29,350 nt of DNA from an uncultured Synergistaceae bacterium (GTDB lineage Bacteria > Synergistota > Synergistia > Synergistales > Dethiosulfovibrionaceae), in assembly GCA_902489135.1 (NCBI GenBank), contig CABTYW010000020.1, forward strand, positions 1 through 29,350. The letters run 5' to 3'. Made by a program: the position numbers and the translations under genes. Positions 1-7,536 of the stretch are shown piece after piece; positions within the stretch are counted from its first letter, which is position 1, and each line of letters begins with the position of its first letter. The notes beneath the pieces were generated by a model, which saw only the letters and a program-made list of their open reading frames with translations, made no database searches and was not told the DNA's origin.

Positions 1-273
1 ACATAATTTATAAAGTACGTCACAACAGTAATAAAATTAAAAATAATAAAAAACTATAGAATTAAAATTTTAACGGTTCAGATGTAAAAGTCTGTTTTGC
101 TGAACCGCAAAGGACCGCCTCACGATGGCCCGAACCGACGTTTTGCGCCGGCGAAATGGCCTGAACGGAGTCATTTTTTCGTGAAGTAAAAGAAAATGGA
201 AAGAGTCACGCTGTGACACGGCACTGCCCGCGCGGCAAATTTTAAGCAGCGTCGGGCGGGCGAAGAAGAGCAG
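1..273. other. AT-rich edge and non-coding DNA upstream of rpsB
   Basis: No convincing gene is visible here. Roughly the first 75 bases are almost entirely A and T with repeated A-runs, in strong contrast to the GC-rich remainder of the window. A perfect 12-base palindrome (TTAAAATTTTAA) lies at 62-73. A 7-bp inverted repeat (CGGTTCA at 74-80, TGAACCG at 101-107) follows. The only open frame, on the minus strand at 70-279, is rich in Arg and Phe, has no recognisable domain and no good ribosome binding site, and is not called. The segment is probably the intergenic space after an upstream gene lying outside the window. Confidence 0.5.
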
Positions 274-409
274 TTGCAATGAAGCGCGTCTATGGTATAA
301 TGGACGGGTTCAAAACACACACTGCGTGAGGGCTGAGGGCGGTGCCTTGAAAGCGAAAAGGTCCCAGGCCCGGCGAGCGCAGTGGAGGATAAACTGAGGA
401 GGAATTTTT
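274..409 (+). promoter_or_regulatory. rpsB promoter and leader
   Basis: A -35 box TTGCAA (274-279) and a perfect -10 box TATAAT (296-301) are separated by 16 bp, and the -10 is extended by an upstream TG (TGGTATAAT). Transcription would start near 308, giving a leader of about 100 nt. Within it GGGCTG (330-335) can pair with CAGGCCC (365-371), with bulges. Ribosomal protein S2 commonly represses its own operon through its leader, so such a role is possible here, but the fold is only my inference. The Shine-Dalgarno GAGGAGG (396-402) sits 7 nt before the ATG. Confidence 0.8.
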
Positions 410-1228
410 ATGGCAGTAGTGAGCATGAAACAGCTTCTTGAGTGCGGCGTCCATTTCGGACATCAGACGCGCCGCTGGAACCCGAAGATGAAACCTTACA
501 TCTTCACGGAGCGCAACGGCGTGTACATCATTGACCTTCAGAAGACCGTCAAGGGACTGGATAAGGCCTACGATTTCGTCCGTTCAACCGCCAAGGAAGG
601 CGGCTCCGTCCTTTTTGTGGGCACCAAGCGCCAGGCCCAGGACACCATCCGCGAAGAAGCTCAGCGCTGCGGCATGTTTTACATCAACCAGCGGTGGCTC
701 GGCGGCCTGATGACCAACTTCACCACCATCCGCAAGCGCGTCCAGCGCATGGTGGAGCTTCAGAAGCATGAAGCCGACAATGACTGGGGCGATTACACCA
801 AGAAGGAGATCTCCCTGTTCCGCAAAGAACTGGCAAAACTTGAGAAGTCCCTGCTGGGAATTAAAGACATGCGCGCGCTTCCCGATGCCCTGTTCGTCAT
901 TGATCCCCGCCGCGAGAACATTGCCGTCATGGAAGCCCGCAAGCTGCACGTGCCCGTTATTTCCATCGTCGATACCAACTGCGATCCCGAAGTCATTGAC
1001 TATCCCATCCCCGGAAACGACGATGCCATTCGCGCCATCAAGCTCATCTGCGGCCTCATGTCCAATGCGGTTATTGAAGGCCGCGGCGGCGTAGACGGCG
1101 CCCTGCCGGAGGACAATGCCTCCGACGCCGAGGACAGCGTTGCGGCGGACAATGCTTCAATTCTCGATATGAAAGAAAAGCTGACGGAGACCTACGGCGA
1201 AGTCACGGCCGAAGGCGACGATCAATAA
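410..1228 (+). CDS. rpsB: 30S ribosomal protein S2
   Basis: S2 binds the 30S subunit between head and body and is needed for recruitment of S1 in many bacteria. The 272-aa product shows the family's N-terminal signature (MKQLLECGVHFGHQTRRWNP), the conserved FVGTKRQAQ segment, the QRWLGGLMTNF block and the C-terminal PGNDDA(I)RAI segment. The last 45 residues are an acidic, low-complexity tail that varies between phyla. The start is fixed by a strong GAGGAGG 7 nt upstream. It is the first gene of an rpsB-tsf operon, with 19 bp to tsf, which is the classical order. Confidence 0.98.
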   Translation: MAVVSMKQLLECGVHFGHQTRRWNPKMKPYIFTERNGVYIIDLQKTVKGLDKAYDFVRSTAKEGGSVLFVGTKRQAQDTIREEAQRCGMFYINQRWLGGLMTNFTTIRKRVQRMVELQKHEADNDWGDYTKKEISLFRKELAKLEKSLLGIKDMRALPDALFVIDPRRENIAVMEARKLHVPVISIVDTNCDPEVIDYPIPGNDDAIRAIKLICGLMSNAVIEGRGGVDGALPEDNASDAEDSVAADNASILDMKEKLTETYGEVTAEGDDQ

Positions 1229-1247
1229 ACATCCAGGAGGTAATGCT

Positions 1248-1841
1248 ATGCAGATTACTGCTGCAGCTGTAAAGGAACTTCGCGACCGCACGGGCTGCGG
1301 GATGATGGATTGCAAGAAAGCTCTGACGGAATGCAACGGCGACGCCGAGAAGGCTATTGACTTCCTTCGTGAAAAAGGCCTTGCCAAGGCTGCGAAAAAA
1401 GCCGACCGCAACGCAAAGGACGGCCGTGTTTTCTCCTATATCCACAACACCGGCAAAGTGGGCGTGCTTGTGGAGATCGACTGCGAGACCGATTTCGTGG
1501 CCAAGACCGAACAGTTTCAGGAATTGGGGCACGAGATTGCCATGCATATCGCCGCGGCCAATCCTCTCTACATTTCCTCTTCCGACGTTCCCGCCGATGT
1601 GCTTGAGCGCGAGAAAGGCGTGTACCGCGAACAGCTGCTGGCCGAGGGGAAACCTGCCGACCGCATCGACATGATCCTTGAGGGAAAGGTCCGCAAGTAT
1701 TACGAGCAGGTATGTTTGCTTGATCAGCCATGGATCCGCGATGGCGACAGAAAGATTAACGACCTGATCATCGAGCAGATCGCCAAAATGGGCGAAAACA
1801 TCAAAATTCACCATTTTGCCCGCTTCGCCATCGGAGAATAA
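1248..1841 (+). CDS. tsf: Elongation factor Ts, short form
   Basis: EF-Ts is the guanine nucleotide exchange factor that recharges EF-Tu with GTP. Both family signatures are present: the N-terminal UBA-like LRDRTGCGMMDCKKAL (11-26) and the core VEIDCETDFVAKT (75-87), which contains the TDF residues that wedge into EF-Tu. At 197 aa it is about 85 residues shorter than E. coli EF-Ts (283 aa) and close to the Thermus short form, so one core subdomain and the coiled coil are missing. The reading frame is intact, so this is a natural short type and not a truncation. AGGAGG lies 7 nt before the ATG. A terminator follows directly. Confidence 0.97.
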   Translation: MQITAAAVKELRDRTGCGMMDCKKALTECNGDAEKAIDFLREKGLAKAAKKADRNAKDGRVFSYIHNTGKVGVLVEIDCETDFVAKTEQFQELGHEIAMHIAAANPLYISSSDVPADVLEREKGVYREQLLAEGKPADRIDMILEGKVRKYYEQVCLLDQPWIRDGDRKINDLIIEQIAKMGENIKIHHFARFAIGE

Positions 1842-1853
1842 CGAAAAGCTTTC

Positions 1854-1892
1854 AAAAGGCGCAGAGCTCCATGGAGACTCTGTGCCTTTTTT
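1854..1892 (+). terminator. Terminator of rpsB-tsf
   Basis: GGCGCAGAG (1858-1866) pairs with CTCTGTGCC (1877-1885) with one G-U pair. The inner CTCCATGGAG is itself a perfect palindrome, and a run of seven T follows. This is a strong intrinsic terminator separating rpsB-tsf from pyrH-frr. Confidence 0.9.
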
Positions 1893-1903
1893 GTAAAAAA
1901 CTT

Positions 1904-1933
1904 CTGAAAGTTTTCGCGTTTTTGTGATATTAT
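1904..1933 (+). promoter_or_regulatory. pyrH promoter (extended -10)
   Basis: An extended -10 TGATATTAT (TG at 1925-1926, TATTAT at 1928-1933) lies 33 bp before pyrH. A weak -35 candidate CTGAAA (1904-1909) lies 18 bp upstream. The promoter directly follows the tsf terminator, so pyrH-frr can be expressed separately from rpsB-tsf. Confidence 0.65.
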
Positions 1934-1966
1934 TGTCTAAAGGTGTAACTTCAAGGAGGCGCTCTC

Positions 1967-2683
1967 ATGAAGTATAAGCGAGTGTTGCTGAAACTTTCCG
2001 GCGAGGTGCTTGCCGGCGACCAGGGTTTCGGCTTGAATTTCCGTGCCATTGAGAGTATGTGCCGCCAGATTGCCCAAGTTGCCGAGGACGGCATTCAAAT
2101 CGGCCTGGTGGTGGGCGGCGGAAATTTCTTCCGCGGCAGACAGGCGGTGGAGGAAGGTATTGAACGCTCTCAGGCCGACTACATGGGGATGCTGGGAACG
2201 GTGATCAACGCGCTGGCCCTGCAGGATGTTTTGGAGAGAAAAAACTGTTTGCCCACGCGGGTCCTTACGGCCATTGAAATGCGCCAGGTCGCCGAGCCCT
2301 ATATTCGCCGGAGGGCTCTGCGCCACCTTGAAAAGGGACGCGTTGTCATTTTCGGGGGAGGCACGGGGTCTCCCTATTTTTCCACAGACACCACGGCAGC
2401 GCTGAGAGCGGCGGAAATCGGCGCCGAGTGCCTCGTCAAAGCGACCAAAGTGGACGGCATTTACGACAAAGACCCTTTCAAGTTTCCCGATGCCGTGAAG
2501 TTCAGCTCTCTGACCTACATGGACGCCCTTCAGCGTCGCATTGAAGTGATGGATGCCGCGTCCTTTTCGCTCTGCATGGAAAACGGCATCCCCATTGCCG
2601 TTTTAAATGTCCTTCAGGAAGGAAATCTGCGCGACTTCCTCGTTGAAGGAAAGGCCATAGGAACTCTTGTCTCAAACCACTGA
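1967..2683 (+). CDS. pyrH: Uridylate kinase (UMP kinase)
   Basis: PyrH phosphorylates UMP to UDP with ATP in pyrimidine nucleotide synthesis. It is a hexameric amino-acid-kinase-fold enzyme unrelated to eukaryotic UMP kinases. The 238-aa protein shows the N-terminal phosphate-binding LLKLSGEVLAGDQGFGLN, the glycine-rich VVGGGNFFRG block, and the UMP/ATP-site GGTGSPYFSTDTTAALRA plus the conserved KVDGIYDKDP. The length matches the family. AAGGAGG (1953-1959) lies 7 nt before the ATG. It is followed by frr after 16 bp, the usual order in bacteria. Confidence 0.97.
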   Translation: MKYKRVLLKLSGEVLAGDQGFGLNFRAIESMCRQIAQVAEDGIQIGLVVGGGNFFRGRQAVEEGIERSQADYMGMLGTVINALALQDVLERKNCLPTRVLTAIEMRQVAEPYIRRRALRHLEKGRVVIFGGGTGSPYFSTDTTAALRAAEIGAECLVKATKVDGIYDKDPFKFPDAVKFSSLTYMDALQRRIEVMDAASFSLCMENGIPIAVLNVLQEGNLRDFLVEGKAIGTLVSNH

Positions 2684-2699
2684 AAAGGAGCTGGTGAAC

Positions 2700-3248
2700 A
2701 TGCAGGATCTCAAACTCGAAGAAAAAATGCAGAAAGCCTTGGAGCACCTTGACACCGAATTTCAGGGAATTCGCACCGGACGTGCTCATCCGGGACTTCT
2801 CGACACCGTAAAGGTTGACTATTACGGCTCCACCATGCCGGTGAAACAGCTTGCCAACATCACTGTGCCCGAAGCCCGCATCCTGGTTCTCGCGCCCTTT
2901 GACAAAGGCGCCGTCAAGGCCATTGAGAAGGCCATACTGGCGGCCAATATCGGCATGACCCCGAACGTGGACGGCAACACCATTCGCCTGATGATCCCCG
3001 AACTGACAGGTGAGCGGCGCAAAGAGTTCGTCAAGATGGCTTCAAAGCTTGCCGAAGAAGCGAAGGTGGCGTTGCGCAACATCCGCCGCGACGCCAACGA
3101 TGCGTTGAAGAAAATGGAGAAAAATTCCGAGATCAGCGAGGACGAGCTGAAAAGACTGCTCGAAGAGGCACAGAAAACCACCGACAAGTTCATCGCCAAA
3201 GTTGATGAAGAGTACAAGAAAAAAGAGAGAGAAATTCTTGAAAAATAA
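2700..3248 (+). CDS. frr: Ribosome recycling factor
   Basis: RRF splits post-termination 70S complexes together with EF-G. The 182-aa product has the family landmarks: an N-terminal helix, the FQGIRTGRAHPGLLD segment, the VKVDYYGS and PVKQLANITVPE strands of the small domain, and a long charged C-terminal helix (RKEFVKMASKLAEEAKVALR to the end). The open frame extends upstream to a TTG at 2667 inside pyrH. I choose ATG 2700, because AAGGAG (2685-2690) is 9 nt upstream and the resulting length matches the usual 185 aa. An in-frame GTG at 2694 is too close to that site. Confidence 0.96.
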   Translation: MQDLKLEEKMQKALEHLDTEFQGIRTGRAHPGLLDTVKVDYYGSTMPVKQLANITVPEARILVLAPFDKGAVKAIEKAILAANIGMTPNVDGNTIRLMIPELTGERRKEFVKMASKLAEEAKVALRNIRRDANDALKKMEKNSEISEDELKRLLEEAQKTTDKFIAKVDEEYKKKEREILEK

Positions 3249-3259
3249 CGCCTGATGCG

Positions 3260-3301
3260 AAAAGGGACCGAAAGACGTTGGCGTCTTTCGGTCCCTTTTT
3301 G
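3260..3301 (+). terminator. Terminator of pyrH-frr
   Basis: A perfect 18-bp stem (3260-3277 with 3282-3299, core GGGACCGAAAGACG) has a TTGG loop, and T residues follow. It ends the plus-strand operon opposite the convergent ade gene. Confidence 0.93.
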
Positions 3302-3310
3302 TTGTAAAAC

Positions 3311-3336
3311 GAAACCCCCCGGCTGTGCCGGGGGGC
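3311..3336 (-). terminator. Second, distal minus-strand terminator
   Basis: CCCCCCGGC (3315-3323) and GCCGGGGGG (3327-3335) form a perfect 9-bp stem with a TGT loop. Read on the minus strand it is followed by TTTCGTTTT, so it works as a backup terminator for transcripts coming from ade, about 130 bp after the first one. Confidence 0.7.
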
Positions 3337-3445
3337 AAAAAGCTTAAAGCCAGGGGAGCCGGTAAAGGACCCTTAGTGGGCCGGTGCGAGCCGCCGGTCC
3401 TGACTGTAAATCGCATTCTGTCTGAAGAGATGCCGAGGGGGCGAG

Positions 3446-3480
3446 GGGAGAAAAAATTTTATGCGCCCGCATGGGGGCGC
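3446..3480 (-). terminator. Terminator of ade
   Basis: On the minus strand GCGCCC (complement of 3475-3480) pairs with GGGCGC (complement of 3463-3468). It is followed by ATAAAATTTTTT. The stem touches the last base of the ade stop codon. Confidence 0.75.
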
Positions 3481-5183
3481 TATTGCGCGAAAAGCGGCTG
3501 AGCGCCGCCCCGGGACAGATCCACATATCCCTGATCCGTCAGTTTCAGGGCAGGAATGACGGAAAGTGAGAGAAACGAGATGTGCATAAAGGGATTGGGA
3601 AGCGGCGTCCCCAGCGATTTTGCGGCTTTCAGCACAGCATGGTGCTCTGCGACGACTTCCGCGGCGGGGAGGTCGCTCATCAGTCCGGCGATGGGAAGAG
3701 GCATGTGATAAATAATTCTGTCGCCATCGGCTACGACCAGGCCGCCGCTTTCACGCAGCGCTTTAAATGCCGTGATCATGGATCGGTCGTCCATGCCCGC
3801 CACACTGAAGTTGTGGGCGTCGTGAGCCACCGATGAACCCAGAGCTCCGCGCCGGAGCCCCAAGCCTTTGACAAAACCCAAGCCGACGCGCTTTTCCGAA
3901 GTGTTGCGGTTGACGACGGCCATCTTCGCCATATCCCCTTCGACGGAAGCGCAGGTCTCACCGTTGCGGACGCAGGGAGTGCACAGCAGGTGTTCAGTGA
4001 TGACTTCGTTGGGCACGATGCCGATGACGTGAATTTTCGCTCCCGCGGCTTTTATTTTCAGGTCGTCGGCGGTCAGAGAGGCATCGTTGAAGCTCAGCCC
4101 CGGCCAGTCGTGAAAGCGTTTAAATCCCGATGGGGGAATGTCAATGATTTTCCCGTTCTTCCAGACTTTCAGCACCGTGAAATTCGTCAAGTCATCCACC
4201 AAAACGAGGTCAGCGTTGTATCGCGGCGCTACGGCTCCCCGATCGTAAAGGCGATTGAACTCGGCGGGGTTCAGCGTAACCATGCGAATGGCCGAAAAAG
4301 GCGAAATGCCCCGTTCAACGGCTTGACGCAGGAGCCGATCCATGTGGCCGTCCTCAGCGAGAACGGAAGCTGAAAGATCGTCACTGGCCAGCATGCATCG
4401 GGCGGCTCTTCGTTCGTCTTCGGCGATCAGGCGGGCGAGGGTTTGGAGGTTGTGCTCCGTGACTCCGCCGCGCATCATAATCCACATGCCCCGGCGCAGC
4501 TTGTTGAGGGCTTCGTCGTAGGTGCTGCACTCGTGGTCGGAGTTGCAGCCCGACAACAGATAGGCGTTGAGCGCCTTGCCGGTCAAAAGAGGCGCATGTC
4601 CGTTGCGCGGCTGATCCTGCGATGAATTGATCCTCTCCCAACAGTCCTTTTCCCCGGAAATCACGGCGGGGTAATTCATCATTTCGCCCAGAGCGTAACA
4701 CGTCTTTTCAGCAAAAAGTTCCTGAAGGGCGTCGGCGCCCAACGCCTCGTGGGGCGTCTCAAAGTCCGAAGCGGGCACGCAGGAAGGCGCGTTGAGAAAA
4801 ATATCGACGGGGAGAAAACGACATGCCCGGTGCATTGAGCGAAGTCCCGTCAACGAGGAAGTGTTGGCGATTTCGTGGGGGTCGGCAAAAACCGTGGTAG
4901 TGCCGTGAGGCAGCGCCAGTTCGGCAAAGCCTTCGGGCGTCAGCATGGTGCTTTCAATGTGGCAGTGAGGCTCAATAAATCCCGGTAGAAGATACTTTTT
5001 CTGCGCGTCCCATTCCTCGCGCCCGTGATAGTCTTCGCCCACGCCGACGATGATCCCGTCGCTGACGGCTACGTCGGCCTTTTCGATTTCGCAGGAAAAA
5101 ACGTTGGGGATCAGGGCATTTTTGATGACCATGTCGGCGGTCTCGGCGCCGCGTGCCTGGGCGGTGAGTTTTTTGTAATTCAC
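3480..5183 (-). CDS. ade: Adenine deaminase
   Basis: The enzyme hydrolyses adenine to hypoxanthine and ammonia for purine salvage. It belongs to the amidohydrolase superfamily and uses a metal centre. Visible motifs are the metal-binding GFIEPHCHIEST (HxH), the GTTTVFADPHEIANT block, LGEMMNYP, the DHECSTYDEAL segment and the SDD in CMLASDDLSASV. The long C-terminal domain matches the Ade/YicP family (577-588 aa). The open frame runs 22 codons further upstream to 5249. I choose GTG at 5183, because AAGGAGGA (plus 5191-5198) is 7 nt away and the protein then begins NYKKLTAQARG, giving 567 aa. It is a single-gene unit on the minus strand, between its own promoter and two terminators. Confidence 0.93.
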   Translation of the reverse strand: MNYKKLTAQARGAETADMVIKNALIPNVFSCEIEKADVAVSDGIIVGVGEDYHGREEWDAQKKYLLPGFIEPHCHIESTMLTPEGFAELALPHGTTTVFADPHEIANTSSLTGLRSMHRACRFLPVDIFLNAPSCVPASDFETPHEALGADALQELFAEKTCYALGEMMNYPAVISGEKDCWERINSSQDQPRNGHAPLLTGKALNAYLLSGCNSDHECSTYDEALNKLRRGMWIMMRGGVTEHNLQTLARLIAEDERRAARCMLASDDLSASVLAEDGHMDRLLRQAVERGISPFSAIRMVTLNPAEFNRLYDRGAVAPRYNADLVLVDDLTNFTVLKVWKNGKIIDIPPSGFKRFHDWPGLSFNDASLTADDLKIKAAGAKIHVIGIVPNEVITEHLLCTPCVRNGETCASVEGDMAKMAVVNRNTSEKRVGLGFVKGLGLRRGALGSSVAHDAHNFSVAGMDDRSMITAFKALRESGGLVVADGDRIIYHMPLPIAGLMSDLPAAEVVAEHHAVLKAAKSLGTPLPNPFMHISFLSLSVIPALKLTDQGYVDLSRGGAQPLFAQ

Positions 5184-5239
5184 GGAACAGTCCTCCTTAA
5201 GGCTCTCGGTGGACGAGAGAATCAACTCAAGTTTTTTTA

Positions 5240-5250
5240 ATAGTATCACA
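5240..5250 (-). promoter_or_regulatory. ade promoter (extended -10)
   Basis: On the minus strand TGTGATACTATT resembles the extended -10 elements of pyrH and hpf (GTGATATTAT). The -10 hexamer TACTAT is the complement of 5240-5245 and no good -35 is seen. It gives a leader of about 50 nt. Confidence 0.5.
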
Positions 5251-5350
5251 AAAGCGAGATTTTTTGCCTGTGGGATCTCTCGTGGATTGCGCGTTTACGG
5301 GGTGAAATGCCCATGGGAAAAATGTCCTATAATGTATTTAACATGAGCAG

Positions 5351-5386
5351 AGAATAAAAAGATTCCGCCCCTCGCAGAGAGGCGGA
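5351..5386 (-). terminator. Terminator of the aminotransferase gene
   Basis: Minus-strand TCCGCC (complement of 5381-5386) pairs with GGCGGA (complement of 5364-5369). CTC/GAG pairs inside extend the stem with one bulge. It is followed by ATCTTTTTATTC. Confidence 0.75.
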
Positions 5387-5466
5387 GCGAAAAGACCGAA
5401 GTCGCAAAGGCATGCGCGGCCGCGTTCGTGCCGGGCTTTTTTCGCGCCTGATGAGAGTTTCGGTTT

Positions 5467-6666
5467 TTATTTGATTTCGGAGACGTACTCGGCGAAACGG
5501 CGAAGGCCTTCGCGAATGTCATTCTCGGAGTTGGCGTAGGCAATGCGCATGGTGCCGTCGGCAAAAAAGGCGCTGCCGGGAGTGGCGGCCACATACTTTG
5601 TTTTCAGCAGGTCGGAGCAGAACGCCGCGTCGTCAGCAAGAACGGTGCCGTTGTGGGATTTGCCCAGCAGTCCCTTGAGGTTGATCAGAACGTAAAAGGC
5701 GCCGTCGGGTCTGGTGTATGAAATGCCGGGAATTTTGTCAAGAAGGCTGAACACCAGGTCTCTGCGTTTGCTGAAGGCCTGTCTCATGGTTTCCACGTCA
5801 GTATCGTCCGCGTTTTTCAGTCCGCCCAGAGCGGCATACTGTGAGATGGAGCAGGGGTTGGACGTGAGGTGCCCCTGAATGCTTCCCATGGACTTGATGT
5901 ATTTCGAGGGGCCGAGAGCGTAGCCGATTCTCCAGCCCGTCATGGCAAAGGCCTTGCTGACGCCGTTGACGATAATGGTTCGATCTTTGACGGCGGGGCA
6001 CAGCGTGACGATTTCGTTGAACTTGGCGTCGCCATAGACCAGACGCTCGTAAATTTCGTCGTTGACGATGATCAGGTCATGATCGAGGGCGAGCTGAGCG
6101 ATGCCCTTCATGGTTTCGGCATCGTAGACCGCGCCGGTGGGATTGTTGGGACTGTTGAGAAGAATGCATTTGGTTTTAGGGGTGATCGCGGCTTTCATGC
6201 GCTCCAGGGAGGGAACGTTGTGCGTGTCGGCGCACTCCACGAGCACTTCTTTGCCGCCGCAGAGGCGGACCTGCTCCACGTAGCTGACCCACGCGGGCGT
6301 CGGGATAATGACCTCGTCGCCTTCGTCGAGAATGGCCGCCATGGCACAGTAAAGGACGGGCTTGGCCCCCGATCCCACCAGAACGTCGGCGGGAGCGTAT
6401 TCAAGGTTGAAGTGCTTTTTGTAGTACGCGCAGACAGCCTCGCGAAGCTCGGCAATTCCGGTACTGGCCGTATAATGAGTGTAGCCTTTGTCGATGGCGT
6501 CGTGTCCGGCGTCAAGGACGGCCTTGGGCGACGTAAAATCCGGCTCGCCCATGCTGAAAGAGATGACCGGTTTGCCGGCGCGCTTCATTTCCTTGGCAAG
6601 AGCGCCTACGGCGAGAGTGGCGGAGGGATGAAGATTTTGTGCTTTCCTGGACAGACAGAGAGACAT
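5467..6666 (-). CDS. Pyridoxal-phosphate aminotransferase, class I (aspartate aminotransferase type)
   Basis: The protein is a fold-type I aminotransferase of the I-gamma/AspB group that typically transfers the amino group of aspartate to 2-oxoglutarate; related members use prephenate or aromatic substrates. Motifs in order are FSMGEPDFTSP, YTHYTASTGIAELREAV, LNSPNNPTGAVY, NDEIYERLVYGD, and VSKAFAMTGWRIGYALGP with the Schiff-base lysine in SKAF. The C-terminal RPDGAFYVLIN precedes the carboxylate-binding Arg region (GTMRIAYANS). The frame reaches 6675, but that GTG lies inside the Shine-Dalgarno AAGGGGTG (6673-6680). ATG at 6666, 6 nt downstream, gives 399 aa, typical for the family. Exact substrate cannot be told from sequence. 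Confidence 0.92.
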   Translation of the reverse strand: MSLCLSRKAQNLHPSATLAVGALAKEMKRAGKPVISFSMGEPDFTSPKAVLDAGHDAIDKGYTHYTASTGIAELREAVCAYYKKHFNLEYAPADVLVGSGAKPVLYCAMAAILDEGDEVIIPTPAWVSYVEQVRLCGGKEVLVECADTHNVPSLERMKAAITPKTKCILLNSPNNPTGAVYDAETMKGIAQLALDHDLIIVNDEIYERLVYGDAKFNEIVTLCPAVKDRTIIVNGVSKAFAMTGWRIGYALGPSKYIKSMGSIQGHLTSNPCSISQYAALGGLKNADDTDVETMRQAFSKRRDLVFSLLDKIPGISYTRPDGAFYVLINLKGLLGKSHNGTVLADDAAFCSDLLKTKYVAATPGSAFFADGTMRIAYANSENDIREGLRRFAEYVSEIK

Positions 6667-6716
6667 GAAAAACACCCCTTATTCTTTGATAGAAAAATCT
6701 GAACTGATGCTTTCTC

Positions 6717-6725
6717 AATATAGCA
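6717..6725 (-). promoter_or_regulatory. Aminotransferase promoter (extended -10)
   Basis: Minus-strand TGCTATATT is an extended -10 (TATATT is the complement of 6717-6722). No good -35 is visible. It lies about 50 bp upstream of the ATG and diverges from the hpf promoter. Confidence 0.5.
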
Positions 6726-6780
6726 GGTCACGGCTGAAAAATCCAGTGAAAAATATCACATCTTCGTTGTTTTGAAAATG

Positions 6781-6809
6781 TTGCGAAAGAGCGGTTTACG
6801 TGATATTAT
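6781..6809 (+). promoter_or_regulatory. hpf promoter
   Basis: TTGCGA (6781-6786), a 17-bp spacer and TATTAT (6804-6809), with the extended TG at 6801-6802, form a good sigma-70-type promoter. Start of transcription would be near 6816, about 37 nt before the ATG. Confidence 0.8.
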
Positions 6810-6852
6810 AAGTTTGTAACAGACCAATGGAGGTTCGGAAGGAGGTACTACT

Positions 6853-7377
6853 ATGGAGGTTCGTTTCTACACGAAAAACGTAACAGTTCCCGACGACCTG
6901 AAGCAGTATATGGAAAGAAAACTTTCGCGCATGGAAAAATTTTTCTCGCGCATCGTCGAAAGCCAAATTTCGGTCAAAATGGTGCGCAATCTTTTCATCA
7001 CCGAAGTGACGGCCGATGCCAACGGACTTCTGCTGCGGGGCGAGGAGCGTGACCCCGATCTGCGTAAGTCCTTCGATCTGGCTCTCAAGAACCTTGAGCG
7101 CCGCATCCGCCGTCATAAAGAATATCTTGTGGATCGGGCGCACCTCAAGTCCCGCGAGTTCACCTTCGAAATCGAACCCGAGGTCGAGGCGGCCCCCGTG
7201 GTCGAGATCGTCAAGGAAAAACATTTCGATCTGGCTCCCATGACCCCTGAAGAAGCGGTGATGCAGATGGAGCTTCTTGAACACACGTTCTATATGTTCC
7301 TCAACGGCGAAACGGGCAAGATCAATGTGGTTTACAAGCGCGAAGCCGGCGGTTACGGCATTTTGATGCCCAACTGA
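6853..7377 (+). CDS. hpf: Ribosome hibernation promoting factor, long form
   Basis: Long HPF inactivates ribosomes in stationary phase by occupying the decoding channel and dimerising 70S into 100S particles. The N-terminal S30AE domain (about 1-100) begins MEVRFYTKNVTVPDDLKQYM. The C-terminal dimerisation domain (about 118-172) shows HFDLAPMTPEEAVMQMELL and the NVVYKREAGGYGILMP ending. Total 174 aa is typical of the long form found in Firmicutes and many other phyla, and longer than the about 95-aa E. coli HPF. AAGGAGG (6839-6845) precedes the ATG by 7 nt. The gene is flanked by its own promoter and terminator. Confidence 0.96.
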   Translation: MEVRFYTKNVTVPDDLKQYMERKLSRMEKFFSRIVESQISVKMVRNLFITEVTADANGLLLRGEERDPDLRKSFDLALKNLERRIRRHKEYLVDRAHLKSREFTFEIEPEVEAAPVVEIVKEKHFDLAPMTPEEAVMQMELLEHTFYMFLNGETGKINVVYKREAGGYGILMPN

Positions 7378-7402
7378 CGCGCCTTTCACGCCGCAACCTT
7401 CC

Positions 7403-7428
7403 AAGGAGACCGAAAGGTCTCCTTTTTT
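7403..7428 (+). terminator. Terminator of hpf
   Basis: A perfect stem AAGGAGACC/GGTCTCCTT closed by a GAAA tetraloop is followed by a six-T run. Confidence 0.95.
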
Positions 7429-7433
7429 CGCTG

Positions 7434-7536
7434 TTGACGAATGAGTGAAAGGCAGATAAAATAGCCCTGTTATGCCGCATGGTTCGGGTTTAAATCTCTT
7501 CCGAGTGCCCGGAACCAGCGAGAGGAGGAAAAAACT
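7434..7536 (+). promoter_or_regulatory. rplU promoter and leader hairpin
   Basis: TTGACG (7434-7439), 17 bp, TAAAAT (7457-7462) is a near-consensus promoter. The leader of about 68 nt contains GGTTCGGG (7481-7488), which pairs with CCCGGAACC (7508-7516) with one bulged base, just ahead of the Shine-Dalgarno (AGAGGAGG, 7521-7528). Structured L21 leaders are known in other phyla. Whether this one binds L21 is inference. Confidence 0.8.

Noticed and set aside
70..279. 69-codon minus-strand frame at the left edge
   Set aside because: Arg/Phe-rich composition typical of a spurious frame, no ribosome binding site and no recognisable domain.
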